Of a DNA stretch of 64,000 nucleotides, positions 17,580-28,110 are shown piece after piece. This DNA comes from Methanosarcina vacuolata Z-761 (GTDB taxonomy: Archaea; Halobacteriota; Methanosarcinia; Methanosarcinales; Methanosarcinaceae). The position numbers and the translations under genes are program-made. How positions within the stretch are numbered: position 1 is the stretch's first letter; each line of letters starts with the position of its first letter. Under the pieces are notes generated by a model. It was not told the origin of the DNA. It did no database searches and saw nothing but the letters and a program-made list of their open reading frames with translations. The DNA is taken from assembly GCF_000969905.1 (NCBI RefSeq), contig NZ_CP009520.1:2480001-2544000 (forward strand), written 5' to 3'.

Positions 17580-20500
17580 TTAGTCTTCCTTCCTACCATA
17601 TCCCCCGCCGCCTGGGGTTTCGATCACAAAAAGTTCTCCTGACTTCAGCTCAACTTCGGCCTGACCTCCAATGTCGAGAACACTACCGTCCCTGCGGACA
17701 ATTGCGTTTCTTCCGCATTTTGCAGGCATTCCACCTTTGAGCCCGAAAGGCGGGAATTTCCTGTGGCTTGAAAGAATGGCAGCATTCATATCTTTCAGGA
17801 ACCTGAGCTTTCGGACAACCCCGTTTCCACCTCTGAACTTGCCATCTCCACCGCTTCCTTCCCGGATGGAAAATTCCTCAAGCAAAATCGGAAACCTTGT
17901 TTCAAGTATTTCAGGGTCGGTAATTCTGGAATTGGTCATGTGCGTATGCACAGCATCAGTTCCTGAAAAGCCCGGACCTGCCCCGGAACCTCCACAAATG
18001 GTCTCATAGTACTGAAAATCATCATTCCCGAAGGTGAAATTATTCATTGTACCCTGGGAAGCCGCAAGCGTGCCAAGAGCTCCGAAAAGGGCATCAACAA
18101 TGTACTGCGAGGTTTCAACGTTTCCTGCAACAACAGCAGCCGGCGGCTCGGGCCTTAGCAGGGAACCCTCAGGAATAATAATCTCAAGCGGCCTCAGGCA
18201 GCCTGCATTCAGGGGAATATCACTTTTTACAAGCGTCCTGAAGGCATAAAGTACAGCAGCTATGCAAACCGATGCGGGAGCATTGAAATTATTTGAGAGC
18301 TGTGGAGAAGTACCTGTAAAATCAATTATAGCACCCCTACGCCTGCGGTCAATTGTGACCTTCACTTTAATTGCATTCCCGTCGTCAAGTGGATACGTGA
18401 ATTTCCCGTTTGCAAGCCTGTCAATAACTCTTCTGACCTCTTCCTCGGCATTATCCTGAACATGGCCCATGTAAGCTTCAACTGTTTCAAGGGAAAATTC
18501 TTCAACCATCCTGAGCAGTTCAGAAAGTCCCTTTTCATTTGCTGCGATCTGAGCGCGGATATCGGCAATATTCTGGTCAGGGTTTCTTGCAGGGTATTTT
18601 CCCGAGCCCAGCCAGGCCTTTAGCCTTTCTTCACAGAAATGGCTCTGTTTTACGATTTTCATGCCCTCGCTCAGCACCCCTTCTTCGGCAATGGTCCTGC
18701 TACCCGGAGGCATAGACCCTGGGCTGATCCCTCCGACATCGGCATGATGGCCTCTGGAAGCCAGGTAGAAAAGAATTTCTCTAGAGTTTCCAAACATCGG
18801 GGTAACAACCGTGAAATCAGGAAGATGGGTTCCTCCGTGGTAAGGGGAGTTGATCAAATATATGTCTCCTGCATTCATTTCCTGCAATTGCGTCCTGATA
18901 AGTGCTTTTACACACTCCCCCATTGAACCCAGATGTACAGGGATATGAGGGGCATTTGCTACCAGGTTTCCCTGACTGTCAAAAAGTGCACAGGAAAAAT
19001 CCAGCCTCTCCTTTATGTTTACCGAATGGGCCGTGTTCTGCAGGGTAAAACCCATCTGCTCGGCAACTGACATGAATCTGTTATTAAAAATCTCAAGCAT
19101 CACAGGATCAACATTAGTTCCAATGGCTGTATGGGTTGGAAGCGGAATTTCTCGTTTAAGGAAAAGGTGGTTGCGTTCAGTAATCGTGCCTTCCCAGCCG
19201 GGTTCGAGCACAATGGTTGTGTTTTTCTCTATGAGCACTGCCGGGCCACTCACATGGGTTCCGGGATTGAGTTCATCCCTCTGAAAAACCGGGGTATCAT
19301 GAAACTCACCATTGCTGTACATCAGCACTGTAGCGACAGGAGAGAAAACAGGATTCTCTTCCCTTTCCAGCACAGGGTCCAGGACCCTCTCATTAATTCC
19401 GATGGTCTCTACGGAAACTGCTTCAACAACCATGGCTTTGCCATCCATTACAAACCCGAAGCGCTTCCTGTGGGCGTCCTCAAAATCCTTCCGTAGACCA
19501 GCCGTATCCGCAAAATCGATGACAAGCTGAGTATCCGAACCTGCATAACGCATATGCACCTTATAAAGTGCAGTAATTTTTGCTTCCTGCACGCCCTGTT
19601 CGAGCATGAGCAGGCGACCTTCATTCTCAAGCTCGGAAAACACTGTTTTCAAACTCTCTACCAGCGTGTCCGAGAGCTCGCTGCCTATATAGCGCTCTTT
19701 AATAAGCCTCTGGTCTGCAAGTCCCATGCCATATGCCGAAAGCACACCTGCATACGGATGAATGAAAATTCTTTTGATCCCAAGGCTGTCTGCAACCCTG
19801 CAGGCGTGCTGGGCAGCAGCTCCTCCGAAACAGCAGAGGGTATATTCTTTTATGTTGTATCCCCTCTGGACAGAGATTTTCTTGATAGCATTTGCCATAT
19901 TCTCAACTGCAACCGAAAGGAAGCCTTCGGCTACCTGCTCGGGTGTCCGGATATTGCCGTCATTTTTGCCTTTGCTTGAAACCTTTTCTGCAAGTTCCTC
20001 GAATTTCCTGCGCACAAGCTCGGAGTCAAGGGGCTGGTCAGCATTGGGCCCAAAGATTCTGGGAAAAAACTCAGGCTGCAGTTTTCCAAGCATGACATTG
20101 CAGTCAGTGACCGTAAGCGGCCCACCTTTTCGATAACACGCCGGCCCAGGGTCCGAACCAGCAGAATCCGGGCCTACCCTGAACCTGCCTCCTTCGTAGT
20201 GAAGTATGGAACCTCCGCCTGCTGCAACCGTATGAATACGCATCATAGGCGAACGCAGGCGTACTCCTGCAATCTCGGTTTCAAGGCTTCGCTCGTATTC
20301 CCCGCTGTACTGGGCTACATCCGTAGATGTGCCACCCATATCGAAAGTGATTATTTTTCTTGCTCCTGCCATTTCCGAAGTTGCAACTGCTCCAACGATC
20401 CCGCCGGCAGGACCGGAAAGGATACAGTCCTTGCCCTGAAAAGTTTCCGCATCCGTAAGCCCTCCGCTGGACTGCATGAACATGAGCCTGGGACTTCTCT

Positions 20501-21320
20501 TAACTTCGTTCTCTTTTCCGTCCCCGCTATTTTTTTCTGTCCCATCTTCACTTTTCGCGCTATCATTTTCTTCCCTCTCCCCGTTTTCTTTTTCTCCTTT
20601 TCCTTCTTCCCCTTTTTCTTCTTCCAGGGATTCCTGTACCATATTAACGTACCTGCGGAGCACAGGAGAGAGATACGCATCCACTACGGTTGTTTCCCCT
20701 CTACTTATGAGTTTAATTAACGGGCTTGCCTGATGGGAGAGAGACACCTGCATAAAACCGATTTCTCTGGCAAGCTTGCCGAGTTTGAGTTCATGCTCAG
20801 GATACCTGTACGCATGCATAAGTACGATTGCAGCCGAACGAATCCCGGCTTTGAAAGCTGCTTCAAGAGCTTTTTTTGCGTTTTCGAGGTCAAGAGGCAC
20901 AAGCTCTTTTCCGTCGGCTCCGACCCTTCCGGAAACCTCGATAACCCTTTCATAAAGCTGTTCCGGAAGTTCGATTTTCTGAGCAAAAATATCCGGGCGG
21001 TTCTGGTACCCGATTCTTAAAGCGTCCCCGAACCCCCTGTTTATAACAAGTACAGTCCGTTCCCCTTTCCGTTCAAGAAGAGCATTTGTGCCGACTGTTG
21101 TTCCCATTTTCACGGATTCTATAATTTCAGCAGGTAGAGGTGCGTTTCCGGGCAGCCCGAGAATCTGCCGAATTCCATGCATAGCTGCATCTTTATAATG
21201 ACACGGATCGTCGGAAAGAAGCTTGTGAGTAATCAGTTTTCCATCAGGGCTGCGGGCTACGATATCAGTAAACGTGCCTCCGCGGTCTATCCAGAACTGC
21301 CATCCGGCTTTGGGGGACAT
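17580..21320 (-). CDS. 5-oxoprolinase / hydantoinase (HyuA-HyuB fusion)
   Basis: 1246 residues, the size of fused ATP-dependent 5-oxoprolinases. The N-terminal ~735 residues are the HyuA part ([13 protein letters not shown] near the start, [11 protein letters not shown] near 330, [15 protein letters not shown] near 398). The last ~500 are the HyuB part ([62 protein letters not shown], ending ETPGGGGYG). The enzyme class opens 5-oxoproline or hydantoin rings with ATP in the cytoplasm. An unusual Glu/Lys/Gly-rich insertion (about 228-278) interrupts the HyuA half, probably a flexible surface loop. The gene stands alone, so the substrate cannot be settled from context. Confidence 0.93.
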   Translation of the reverse strand: MSPKAGWQFWIDRGGTFTDIVARSPDGKLITHKLLSDDPCHYKDAAMHGIRQILGLPGNAPLPAEIIESVKMGTTVGTNALLERKGERTVLVINRGFGDALRIGYQNRPDIFAQKIELPEQLYERVIEVSGRVGADGKELVPLDLENAKKALEAAFKAGIRSAAIVLMHAYRYPEHELKLGKLAREIGFMQVSLSHQASPLIKLISRGETTVVDAYLSPVLRRYVNMVQESLEEEKGEEGKGEKENGEREENDSAKSEDGTEKNSGDGKENEVKRSPRLMFMQSSGGLTDAETFQGKDCILSGPAGGIVGAVATSEMAGARKIITFDMGGTSTDVAQYSGEYERSLETEIAGVRLRSPMMRIHTVAAGGGSILHYEGGRFRVGPDSAGSDPGPACYRKGGPLTVTDCNVMLGKLQPEFFPRIFGPNADQPLDSELVRRKFEELAEKVSSKGKNDGNIRTPEQVAEGFLSVAVENMANAIKKISVQRGYNIKEYTLCCFGGAAAQHACRVADSLGIKRIFIHPYAGVLSAYGMGLADQRLIKERYIGSELSDTLVESLKTVFSELENEGRLLMLEQGVQEAKITALYKVHMRYAGSDTQLVIDFADTAGLRKDFEDAHRKRFGFVMDGKAMVVEAVSVETIGINERVLDPVLEREENPVFSPVATVLMYSNGEFHDTPVFQRDELNPGTHVSGPAVLIEKNTTIVLEPGWEGTITERNHLFLKREIPLPTHTAIGTNVDPVMLEIFNNRFMSVAEQMGFTLQNTAHSVNIKERLDFSCALFDSQGNLVANAPHIPVHLGSMGECVKALIRTQLQEMNAGDIYLINSPYHGGTHLPDFTVVTPMFGNSREILFYLASRGHHADVGGISPGSMPPGSRTIAEEGVLSEGMKIVKQSHFCEERLKAWLGSGKYPARNPDQNIADIRAQIAANEKGLSELLRMVEEFSLETVEAYMGHVQDNAEEEVRRVIDRLANGKFTYPLDDGNAIKVKVTIDRRRRGAIIDFTGTSPQLSNNFNAPASVCIAAVLYAFRTLVKSDIPLNAGCLRPLEIIIPEGSLLRPEPPAAVVAGNVETSQYIVDALFGALGTLAASQGTMNNFTFGNDDFQYYETICGGSGAGPGFSGTDAVHTHMTNSRITDPEILETRFPILLEEFSIREGSGGDGKFRGGNGVVRKLRFLKDMNAAILSSHRKFPPFGLKGGMPAKCGRNAIVRRDGSVLDIGGQAEVELKSGELFVIETPGGGGYGRKED

Positions 21321-21537
21321 GAAGAGAATAATGTAGAGGTGGTATTAATTGTTAATCGGGGTTTGAAGTTTGAGCTTGGTTTTCAAGAGGTATGGAACTT
21401 ATTTTCAAAATGACTGGGAAATTTGTATTCTGATAAAAATATTTGAATAAAAAGAAAAAGCTTTTAGAGTTAAAGTGTGAAGGGAAAGTAAAGAAATTGA
21501 AACTTTTTCATAGTTGATATGTAAATGAGGTAAATCA

Positions 21538-24171
21538 ATGACAAATGAAAGGGTGATGCAGCTTATTAAAGAAGCTTATAAAAGAAACCTTACAGAACTC
21601 GATTTATCTTGGAGAAAACTGACTCAACTGCCACAGGAAATTGGAACACTCAGAAACCTTACAAAACTTAACTTATCTGGTAATAATCTATCTCAACTAC
21701 CACCAGAAATTGGAGAACTTAAATATCTTACAGAACTTTACTTATCTGTGAATCAGCTGACAAACTTCCCACTTCAAATTACAGAACTTAAGTGTCTTAC
21801 AACACTTGATTTATCTCATAACCAACTGACTCAACTACCACGAGAAATTGGAAAACTGAAAAATCTCACTAAACTTTCTGTAATTAATAATCAGCTGATA
21901 GAATTACCATCTGAAATTATAAAACTTGAAAAACTTATAACACTTAACTTGTTACGTAACAATCTTAAGAGATTGCCACCCGAAATTTCAGAACTTAAAA
22001 AACTTAAAACAATCAACTTATCTCAAAATCAGATGGTTCAACTGCCTAGTGAAATCAATAAACTTGAAAACCTCATAGAATTTGATTTATCCTATAACCA
22101 GCTGACTCAATTACCATTTGAAATTACAGAACTTAAAAACCTTACATTACTTGATTTATCTCATAACAATCTGACTGAATTGCCACCGGAGACTTGGAAA
22201 CTTAGATATCTTACAACACTTAACTTATTTGACAATCCCTTAACTATACCCCCTCCAGAAATTGTTTCAATGGGAGTAGAAGCAATTTTCACTTATCTGA
22301 AACAATCAAAAACTACTGAACATAATGAAGCAAAGTTGATACTGGTAGGTAATGGGGAAGTTGGAAAAACATGCCTTGCTAACAGGTTAATTACTGATAA
22401 ATTTGTAGAAGATAAAATTACTGAGGGAATAAAGAGATCTAAATGGAGTATTCCTTCTCCGGGCTCTGGAAGCAGTTCAATCAAGTTAAATATCTGGGAT
22501 TTTGGAGGACAGGAAATATACCATGCAACTCATCAGTTTTTCCTGACAAAACGCTCAGTCTATTTATTAGTATGGAACGCCCGGAAAACAAAGGATTATG
22601 ACAATATATACTACTGGTTGCACACAATTGAGGCTTTTGGAGGGGACAGCCCGATAATCCTTGTAATGAGCAAGGTGAATGAAAGTGATGATGATCTGGA
22701 CTTAAAAGATCTAAAAAGCAAATTCCATATTGTTGATTATTTAAAGATTGACAGTAAAGATGGAAGAGGAATTTCTAGGTTAAAAGAAAGCATTAGTGAA
22801 GCTGCCTGGAATCTTCCTTTAATGAAGGTTAAATGGGTGGATTCATGGTATCAAGTGAGAAAAAGACTGGAAGAAGTCAAGGAAAATAGCATTACTTACA
22901 ATGAATTTTACGAAATATGTAAGTCTGAAGGATTAGATGACGAAAATATCAATATACTCGATGGATACTTAAATGATCTAGGAGTAACTCTTCATTTTAG
23001 AGACAGAATCGCACTAAGGAACATAGTAATATTAAAACCTGAATGGGCAACAGGAGCATTTTATAAAATTTTGTCTACGAAGTCTGTTCTACAACGCGAA
23101 GGTGTACTGTTACGCAGCGAATTAGATGAGATATGGGATAAAGAAACTTATCCACCAGACATCTACCCTCAACTTATGGAGTTAATGAATAAATTCGAAC
23201 TTTCGTATGAACTCCAAGATAAAAATAGCTATCTTATTCCCGAACTATTACCCAAAAGTTCTCCAGATTTTGATTGGAACGATGAAGAAAACTTGTATTT
23301 CTATTATTCTTACGACTCTTTTCTGCCTTCTGGTATAATTACCCGCTTTATTGTGCGTATGCATCAGGACATCGAGAAAAAAGAAAATGGTATGCCTCTC
23401 TGCTGGAGAGAAGGAGTAGTATTGAAACTCCGAAATTCCATTGCTCTTGTAGAGATGAAATCTGATAAAAGGCAAATCGAAATTAGGATAAAAGGTGATA
23501 ATAAAAGAGGGGCTCTCGAAGTAATCTGTTATCACCTTGACCACATTAATGCTTCAATAAAAAAGATAAATGTCAGCAAACAGATACCTTGTAACTGTTC
23601 CAATAATTGTCCTGAAAGATACTCGTACGATAAATTATTAAAAGCCGAAAAAAACAATGTGGAAATTATCCAATGCCATGAAAGTTATGAGAGCATATCT
23701 ATTTCATCATTATTAGATGGTTACAAGAGAAGAGAAGAAAGGTTTAGAGGCTTAGGAAAAACTGATAATTTGTTTGAATATGATGTCTTCATATGTCATT
23801 CTTCTAAAGATAAACCCATTATTGAATCTCTAGTTAAGGATTTGAAAATGAAGAATGTAACTTACTGGGTTGATAAAGAACAAATCAATTTTGGTGATCC
23901 AGTCACTCAAAAGATCGAAGAAGGTTTAAAAAACAGCAAGTATGTCGTTCCATGCCTAAGCAAGAATCTTACCATCTTAGGTTGGACAAGAGCAGAATAT
24001 GGCTCAATTCTCAATAGAGAGTTTAGCGGTAACTCCAAAAGAATCGTTATACCATTAAAGTTAGACAATTGTGAAGATGCTGATATCCCAGATTTATTGT
24101 ACGATAAGAAAAGAGTAACCTATTCGAATAAGACCGAATTTAATGAATTTATTGAATTTTTAAAGAATTGA
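21538..24171 (+). CDS. Roco-type LRR-Roc-COR protein with C-terminal TIR domain
   Basis: 877 residues. About ten 23-residue leucine-rich repeats (residues 15-235; LxxLxLSxNxLTQLPxEI type) lead into a Roc GTPase: P-loop GNGEVGKTC near 271, WDFGGQE near 320, and VMSKVN near 377 in place of NKxD. A COR domain covers about 430-690, ending with a Cys cluster (PCNCSNNCPE). A TIR domain occupies 746-877 (YDVFICHSSKDKP, YWVDKEQINFGDP, KIEEGLKNSKYVV), with a Glu near 796 where TIR NADases have their catalytic residue. No membrane segment. Prokaryotic Roco proteins are GTP-regulated dimers; the TIR effector suggests an NAD-depleting or signalling role, perhaps defence. Ribosome site GAGGT precedes ATG. 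Confidence 0.93.
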   Translation: MTNERVMQLIKEAYKRNLTELDLSWRKLTQLPQEIGTLRNLTKLNLSGNNLSQLPPEIGELKYLTELYLSVNQLTNFPLQITELKCLTTLDLSHNQLTQLPREIGKLKNLTKLSVINNQLIELPSEIIKLEKLITLNLLRNNLKRLPPEISELKKLKTINLSQNQMVQLPSEINKLENLIEFDLSYNQLTQLPFEITELKNLTLLDLSHNNLTELPPETWKLRYLTTLNLFDNPLTIPPPEIVSMGVEAIFTYLKQSKTTEHNEAKLILVGNGEVGKTCLANRLITDKFVEDKITEGIKRSKWSIPSPGSGSSSIKLNIWDFGGQEIYHATHQFFLTKRSVYLLVWNARKTKDYDNIYYWLHTIEAFGGDSPIILVMSKVNESDDDLDLKDLKSKFHIVDYLKIDSKDGRGISRLKESISEAAWNLPLMKVKWVDSWYQVRKRLEEVKENSITYNEFYEICKSEGLDDENINILDGYLNDLGVTLHFRDRIALRNIVILKPEWATGAFYKILSTKSVLQREGVLLRSELDEIWDKETYPPDIYPQLMELMNKFELSYELQDKNSYLIPELLPKSSPDFDWNDEENLYFYYSYDSFLPSGIITRFIVRMHQDIEKKENGMPLCWREGVVLKLRNSIALVEMKSDKRQIEIRIKGDNKRGALEVICYHLDHINASIKKINVSKQIPCNCSNNCPERYSYDKLLKAEKNNVEIIQCHESYESISISSLLDGYKRREERFRGLGKTDNLFEYDVFICHSSKDKPIIESLVKDLKMKNVTYWVDKEQINFGDPVTQKIEEGLKNSKYVVPCLSKNLTILGWTRAEYGSILNREFSGNSKRIVIPLKLDNCEDADIPDLLYDKKRVTYSNKTEFNEFIEFLKN

Positions 24172-24278
24172 AGAGCAGTGGTTTACTGAAGATATTAATA
24201 GCTAAACATAAAAATAAGTTAAAGTTGCTACTTGTAAAATCCGGTGACAAAAGTTCAGAGTAGAATAAACCCACTAAA

Positions 24279-24386
24279 GGAACCGAAAAAGGCATAGAAC
24301 TTGCACAAAAGCTTGCCAGAACCTATAACAAATTTGCCCAATGGCTTGCAATGCCTCAGGTTCCAGACTTGTTCCTCGGAAAATAA
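24279..24386 (+). pseudogene. C-terminal fragment of an unknown protein
   Basis: A 35-codon open stretch ending in TAA translates to a well-formed helical tail, GTEKGIELAQKLARTYNK followed by FAQWLAMPQVPDLFLGK. It has no start or ribosome site. It looks like the end of a gene whose 5' part was deleted. Its flavour (Lys, aromatic, Ala) resembles the fragment at 57446-57624, but no family can be named. Confidence 0.45.
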
Positions 24387-24576
24387 TTTTGGTTCTATTT
24401 TCACAGGTCAACATTAGAAACCTTCACCCAAGTTCAAAAGTCGTGACCCCGTAAACCTTTCCAAGGTTTATATCAGGATCTTCCCGGCTGAGGCTTAAAG
24501 TCTTCTTATTCTCCCACAAATTTCAAAAACTAATAATTGTTTGACATCAGCTTATTGAGGGTTAATTTGTATCCGA

Positions 24577-24684
24577 TTGGTATTATATATTTTAACATCA
24601 TATGTTTATATTATAGGAAAAAGAGGTCCAAAACCCCAATTCTTTTACGTTGCTTGTCTGACCAAAACCTGCAAGATCTATGAA
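24577..24684. repeat. dispersed repeat, copy 1 (copy 2 at 28926-29030)
   Basis: Both copies share an AT-rich start (TTGGT-ATTATATTT), the core GAAAAAGAGGTCCAAA, and a CAATTxTTTxACGTTxC block with small gaps. Copy 2 is followed by a transposase remnant, so both may be ends of a decayed insertion element. Confidence 0.7.
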
Positions 24685-25073
24685 ATTTATAATTATTGGC
24701 ATAATAATTTTCTTATTCACTCCAGGCTAACTAATTAACTAGTGTCAAGAAAACTTAGTTATTGATTATCCAGTAAACTTTGAATCGTTGTACGCTGATG
24801 AGAAGGTACCAAGAATTATGCCCAATAATTAACTTGCCATAACAATAGGGTTTAACTTTACAGCCTGGCTTTAGAACATTGACTCTTTAGAATATTGACT
24901 CTGCTTTGAATTTCCGTAGTTTGACTGATATCTACTGGATAACGGACAAAAGCCTTAACATCGTTAGTTCGACCTTATTACCAGAGTTTTACCAATTGAT
25001 TTATAGTTTGAGAACTTAATTCGTAATCTAGAAACCAGTTTCAAAAGGACAATTCAAGAAAAATCATAATGAA

Positions 25074-25144
25074 AAATTGGTTATATGGGCGCTAGTGGGA
25101 TGAAATTGGTTATATGGGCATGAGTGAAAAAAATTGGTTATACC
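25074..25144. repeat. triple repeat with AAATTGGTTATA core
   Basis: Three copies of AAATTGGTTATA, the first two extended by TGGGC, spaced ~32 bases apart in an otherwise featureless spacer about 300 bases before ftrB. Function unknown; clustered binding sites are possible. Confidence 0.6.
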
Positions 25145-25337
25145 GCCTTTAATCCATTAATTCCTGCAGGACAAGATATTCTATAAATAGCTTTAACAAA
25201 ATTAGAGTAATAAGTTACAATTGAAATTGACGCTAAACACTCAGGTTATTCCTATTAAGTGTTTCATACAACTTAAAAGTCTTCAGTATACTTATTCTAG
25301 TATACTTTATCCTGTTCCATAAATGGCTCACGTAGAT

Positions 25338-25378
25338 TCACATATGATCCACATATGATCCACATATGATCCACATAT
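25338..25378. repeat. 12-bp tandem repeat CACATATGATC upstream of ftrB
   Basis: Three copies of CACATATGATC(C) with a fourth partial. Each contains the NdeI-type palindrome CATATG. It lies 55-95 bases before the ftrB start, so it could be an operator. Confidence 0.6.
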
Positions 25379-25431
25379 TCTTCTCATCGAGGTTCAGGAT
25401 TGCTTCAATTTAAAGCGAAGGAGTTCTTTGT

Positions 25432-25713
25432 ATGGCTGATCATAATGAATTAAAACAGAAAATGTATGAATGGACTCAGAAATATGCAGACAAAGCAGGT
25501 TACAGGCTTAACCCTGATAAGGAAGCTCTTGACTATGTGCTTGATGGACTTACAGTTAAGCTTGAAAAATTTGGACGGCGTTATTGCCCCTGCAGAATAG
25601 TTACCGGAGATGAAAAGGAAGATCGAAAGATTGTATGTCCCTGTATATATCATAAAGAAGAAGTAGAACGGGACGGAAACTGTCACTGCGAACTTTTCTT
25701 CAAAGCGAATTAA
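25432..25713 (+). CDS. ftrB: ferredoxin:thioredoxin reductase catalytic subunit
   Basis: 93 residues with the full Cys set of the FTR catalytic subunit: CPC at 52-54, CPC at 69-71 and CHC at 84-86. These hold a [4Fe-4S] cluster next to a redox-active disulfide, which passes electrons from ferredoxin to a thioredoxin one at a time. The length (about 90-115 in the family) and an intact KEALDYVLDGL helix agree. In methanogens the enzyme acts without the variable subunit seen in plants and gives redox control of enzymes under low-potential conditions. The gene is single, with a GAAGGAG ribosome site 8 bases before ATG. Confidence 0.93.
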   Translation: MADHNELKQKMYEWTQKYADKAGYRLNPDKEALDYVLDGLTVKLEKFGRRYCPCRIVTGDEKEDRKIVCPCIYHKEEVERDGNCHCELFFKAN

Positions 25714-25846
25714 ATTGAATTCAGCGTATTCGGTTTGCCTGCAAAGAGGCTTCATGAATTTCTTTCCAGAAAATAGGAAAATTTATTTGCGAGATCTTCT
25801 GACCCAGAAGGTCCGGAAAGAAAAGCCTGCTTACCTAAGTGCATCA

Positions 25847-26000
25847 AACTCTTAAGGCTTTCCCGCAAGCCTTTTCAAAAAAGGCTTGACCGAAAACCCC
25901 AAGAACCGTTTGAGTTTGATAACCTTATCCCCAAACCCTATCGGCGTGATAAACCGGCGCAACGGTTTGTGATAAACCGGCGCAACGGTTGCTGCTCAAC
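25847..26000 (+). repeat. dispersed intergenic repeat, copy 1 (inverted copy at 34431-34680)
   Basis: Shared blocks are AAGCCTTTTCAAAAAAGGCTT, GTTTGAGTTxGAxAACCTTA, TCCCCAAACCCTxTCGGCGT and GATxAACCGGCGCAACGGTT. The last block occurs twice in tandem here. The AACCG/CGGTT arms form a hairpin. Confidence 0.8.
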
Positions 26001-26273
26001 AATTGCAGCACAACCCGTTTTTAAAAAAGGCTTGATTGCAAACTTTTTGAGAAAATATTTGATAGAAAATGTCGCAATGACGTAATAAATCGGAGAAGCA
26101 GTTTACAAAAGCTTTTTTAAAAAAGCTTAAGTGAAGACAGTTTTTTAAAAAGCTTGAGTGAAGACAGTTTATAAGTGCTTGTGAAGAATTTTTACTGCAA
26201 TTTAAAAGTAACACCGAAAACAAAAAAGCGAGAGTTTAAGGAAGAGTACTTAGATATATTTAATTAAAGGTTA

Positions 26274-26283
26274 TTTAATATAC
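26274..26283 (+). promoter_or_regulatory. TATA-like box of the formylmethanofuran dehydrogenase operon
   Basis: TTTAATATAC lies ~105 bases before the first start codon, in AT-rich DNA with no nearer candidate as good. It implies a leader of about 80 bases. Confidence 0.35.
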
Positions 26284-26387
26284 ATTTTCAGTGACACGCT
26301 TAATCTTGCTTTTTAATTATACTTCTTAACTTTCATACTCTTTAATTAAAAACTGACATAAAAAATTCGACTCAAGGGTGACCTGTA

Positions 26388-26852
26388 ATGACAAATGCAA
26401 TGGAACTCTATCAGATGCTTCCAAAGACTAACTGCAAAAAGTGCGGAAAAACCTCCTGTATGGCGTTTGCAGTAGCTCTCATGGCCCACGAGCTCACACC
26501 TGAGGATTGCCCGCCTCTTAAAGATGAACCCAAGTACAGAGAAAGCTATGAAAAGATAAGTGAAACCTTCAAACCTTCCGAAGGCGTAACTGAAACCGGG
26601 CTTATAGTGCATGAAGACTTGTGTTTTGGCTGTGGAAACTGTGTGGTTGCCTGTCCTCCTAACGTAGCCAATGATCCACACGGAGTAGGCTCGGGAAATG
26701 CCCCTACTAATCCTAATAAGCTGGTCCTGAGCGTAGAAAACGGCATTGTAAAAGCCCAGAATTTAGAGGAATGTCGACGTTTCGGAAAGAACAAAATTCT
26801 ATGTAATGGCTGTATAGTAACCTGCCCTGTAGAGGCAATCGAGTTTGTGTGA
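26388..26852 (+). CDS. fwdG: formylmethanofuran dehydrogenase iron-sulfur subunit (FwdG-like)
   Basis: 154 residues. The N-terminal ~50 form a [4Fe-4S] domain of the CODH/ACS gamma-subunit type (TNCKKCGKTSCMAFA, then ED-C-PPL). Two ferredoxin-type motifs follow: CFGCGNCVVACP near residue 84 and C-x(9)-CNGCIVTCP near the end. It should relay low-potential electrons to or from the molybdopterin subunit during CO2 reduction to formylmethanofuran (or the reverse in methyl oxidation). It is the first of three close genes: the next start lies 10 bases after its stop. The G/F subunit name is by context; the fusion to the CODH-type domain is clear from the sequence. Confidence 0.82.
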   Translation: MTNAMELYQMLPKTNCKKCGKTSCMAFAVALMAHELTPEDCPPLKDEPKYRESYEKISETFKPSEGVTETGLIVHEDLCFGCGNCVVACPPNVANDPHGVGSGNAPTNPNKLVLSVENGIVKAQNLEECRRFGKNKILCNGCIVTCPVEAIEFV

Positions 26853-26862
26853 GGAAGCGGAT

Positions 26863-28110
26863 ATGGAGAAAAACTATCATGTATGCACAGGCTGCGGCCT
26901 CCTTTGTGACGACATTGAGGTTGAGTCCGAAAATAACACTGTAACTAAAGTTTATACAGCCTGCAGAGTAGGGGTTGCCCATATGAAGGAGGCAAGAAGG
27001 GGTGAAGCAGATTTTCTGGTTGACAATAAGCCTGTAGATGAATCTACTGCTATCAGTGAAGCTGCCTCGATCCTTAAAAATGCCAGAAATCCTCTGATCT
27101 TCGGGCTTGGGACTTCTACCAGTGAAACCCAAAAAATAGCAATCGAGCTTGCAAAGAAAATCAATGCTACTCTTGATGATACCTCCTCTTTCTGCCTGGG
27201 CCCTCTAGCTGAGGCTCTTATTCAGGATAAGCTTAAATCCTGTACTCTTGACGATGTAAGGAATAAAGCTGATGTCATTATATACTGGGGAACAGATCCA
27301 TCGGACTCTCATCCTCGCCAGCTTTCTAAGCATTCCTACTTCCCAAGAGGAATCGAAAAGCAGAGGGGCTGGGAAGAAGAAAGGACAGCCATCGCAATCG
27401 ATGTCCGAAAGTCACATACTGCAAAAATCTGCGGGAATTATTTCTTCCAGATTCCTCCAAAAGGAGATGCAGAATTTATCGATGCTCTAATTGCAGGGAT
27501 TTCAGGAAAGCTTCCCAAGACCTCCTACAATTACCCGCCTAAAAAAATCCTTGAGCTGGCAAATATCCTTAAAGGAGCAAAGTTCGGAGTGATTTTTGCA
27601 GGACGCGGGCTCATTTACTCGCTTGAAAACCTCGAACCCCTTTTCAAGCTTATGAAAATCCTGAATGAAAAAGCAAATTTCCACCTCATACCAATGATAA
27701 GCAGCTATAACACAATGGGCTTTAACGAAAACCTCTTTGCAGAAACTGGATACGTGAACAGTGTAAAGTTCGAAAATGGGACTGTAAAGCATGGGCCTGA
27801 GTACTCAGTTGTTGAGTCTCTTAAGGCAAAAACTGTGGATGCAGCCCTTATAATAGGTTCGGACCCGCTTTTAATCCTTCCAGGATCTATTGCAAAGAAC
27901 ATGCTGGAGATTCCTGTTATCTCTATGGACCATTGTGAAACCCTGACTTCAAAGCATGCAAAGATCTACATGAATACCGCAATAAACGGAGTAGAAGCAG
28001 GGGGAAGTGCTACACGCATGGATAGGGTTAAAGTTAGCTTTGAGCCTGCTATTGAGACAAAGCACCCGTCTGAGGAAGTAATTCTCAAGAAAATAATGGA
28101 GGCACTCTGA
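26863..28110 (+). CDS. fwdB: formylmethanofuran dehydrogenase subunit B (molybdopterin-binding)
   Basis: 415 residues from the ATG at 26863, which has a GAGGAAG ribosome site; a TTG six codons upstream is less likely. The N-terminus carries a [4Fe-4S] motif (CTGCGLLCDD ... YTACRVG). The metal-ligand Cys sits in SSFCLGPL, Cys111 by this start, where some homologues have selenocysteine. The molybdopterin guanine dinucleotide contacts (VIYWGTDPSDSHPR, IIGSDPLL) fit the family. It forms the active site that joins CO2 (as formate) to methanofuran with FwdA. Subunits A and C are not in this window, so the enzyme must take them from another locus. Confidence 0.93.
   Translation: MEKNYHVCTGCGLLCDDIEVESENNTVTKVYTACRVGVAHMKEARRGEADFLVDNKPVDESTAISEAASILKNARNPLIFGLGTSTSETQKIAIELAKKINATLDDTSSFCLGPLAEALIQDKLKSCTLDDVRNKADVIIYWGTDPSDSHPRQLSKHSYFPRGIEKQRGWEEERTAIAIDVRKSHTAKICGNYFFQIPPKGDAEFIDALIAGISGKLPKTSYNYPPKKILELANILKGAKFGVIFAGRGLIYSLENLEPLFKLMKILNEKANFHLIPMISSYNTMGFNENLFAETGYVNSVKFENGTVKHGPEYSVVESLKAKTVDAALIIGSDPLLILPGSIAKNMLEIPVISMDHCETLTSKHAKIYMNTAINGVEAGGSATRMDRVKVSFEPAIETKHPSEEVILKKIMEAL

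Larger units (their letters stand above)
24172..25431. other. 1.26-kb spacer with gene debris and repeats
   Basis: No complete gene. It contains a C-terminal gene fragment (24279-24386), a dispersed repeat (24577-24684), triple repeats (25074-25144) and a 12-bp repeat block (25338-25378), each listed separately. The remainder shows nothing recognisable. Confidence 0.55.
25714..26387. other. spacer with dispersed repeat and promoter of the fwd operon
   Basis: The central part (25847-26000) is a dispersed repeat found inverted at 34431-34680. It is followed by several AAAGCTTTTTTAAAAAAGCTT-type inverted repeats to ~26160. The right end is AT-rich promoter DNA for the formylmethanofuran dehydrogenase genes. 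No gene is seen. Confidence 0.55.
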
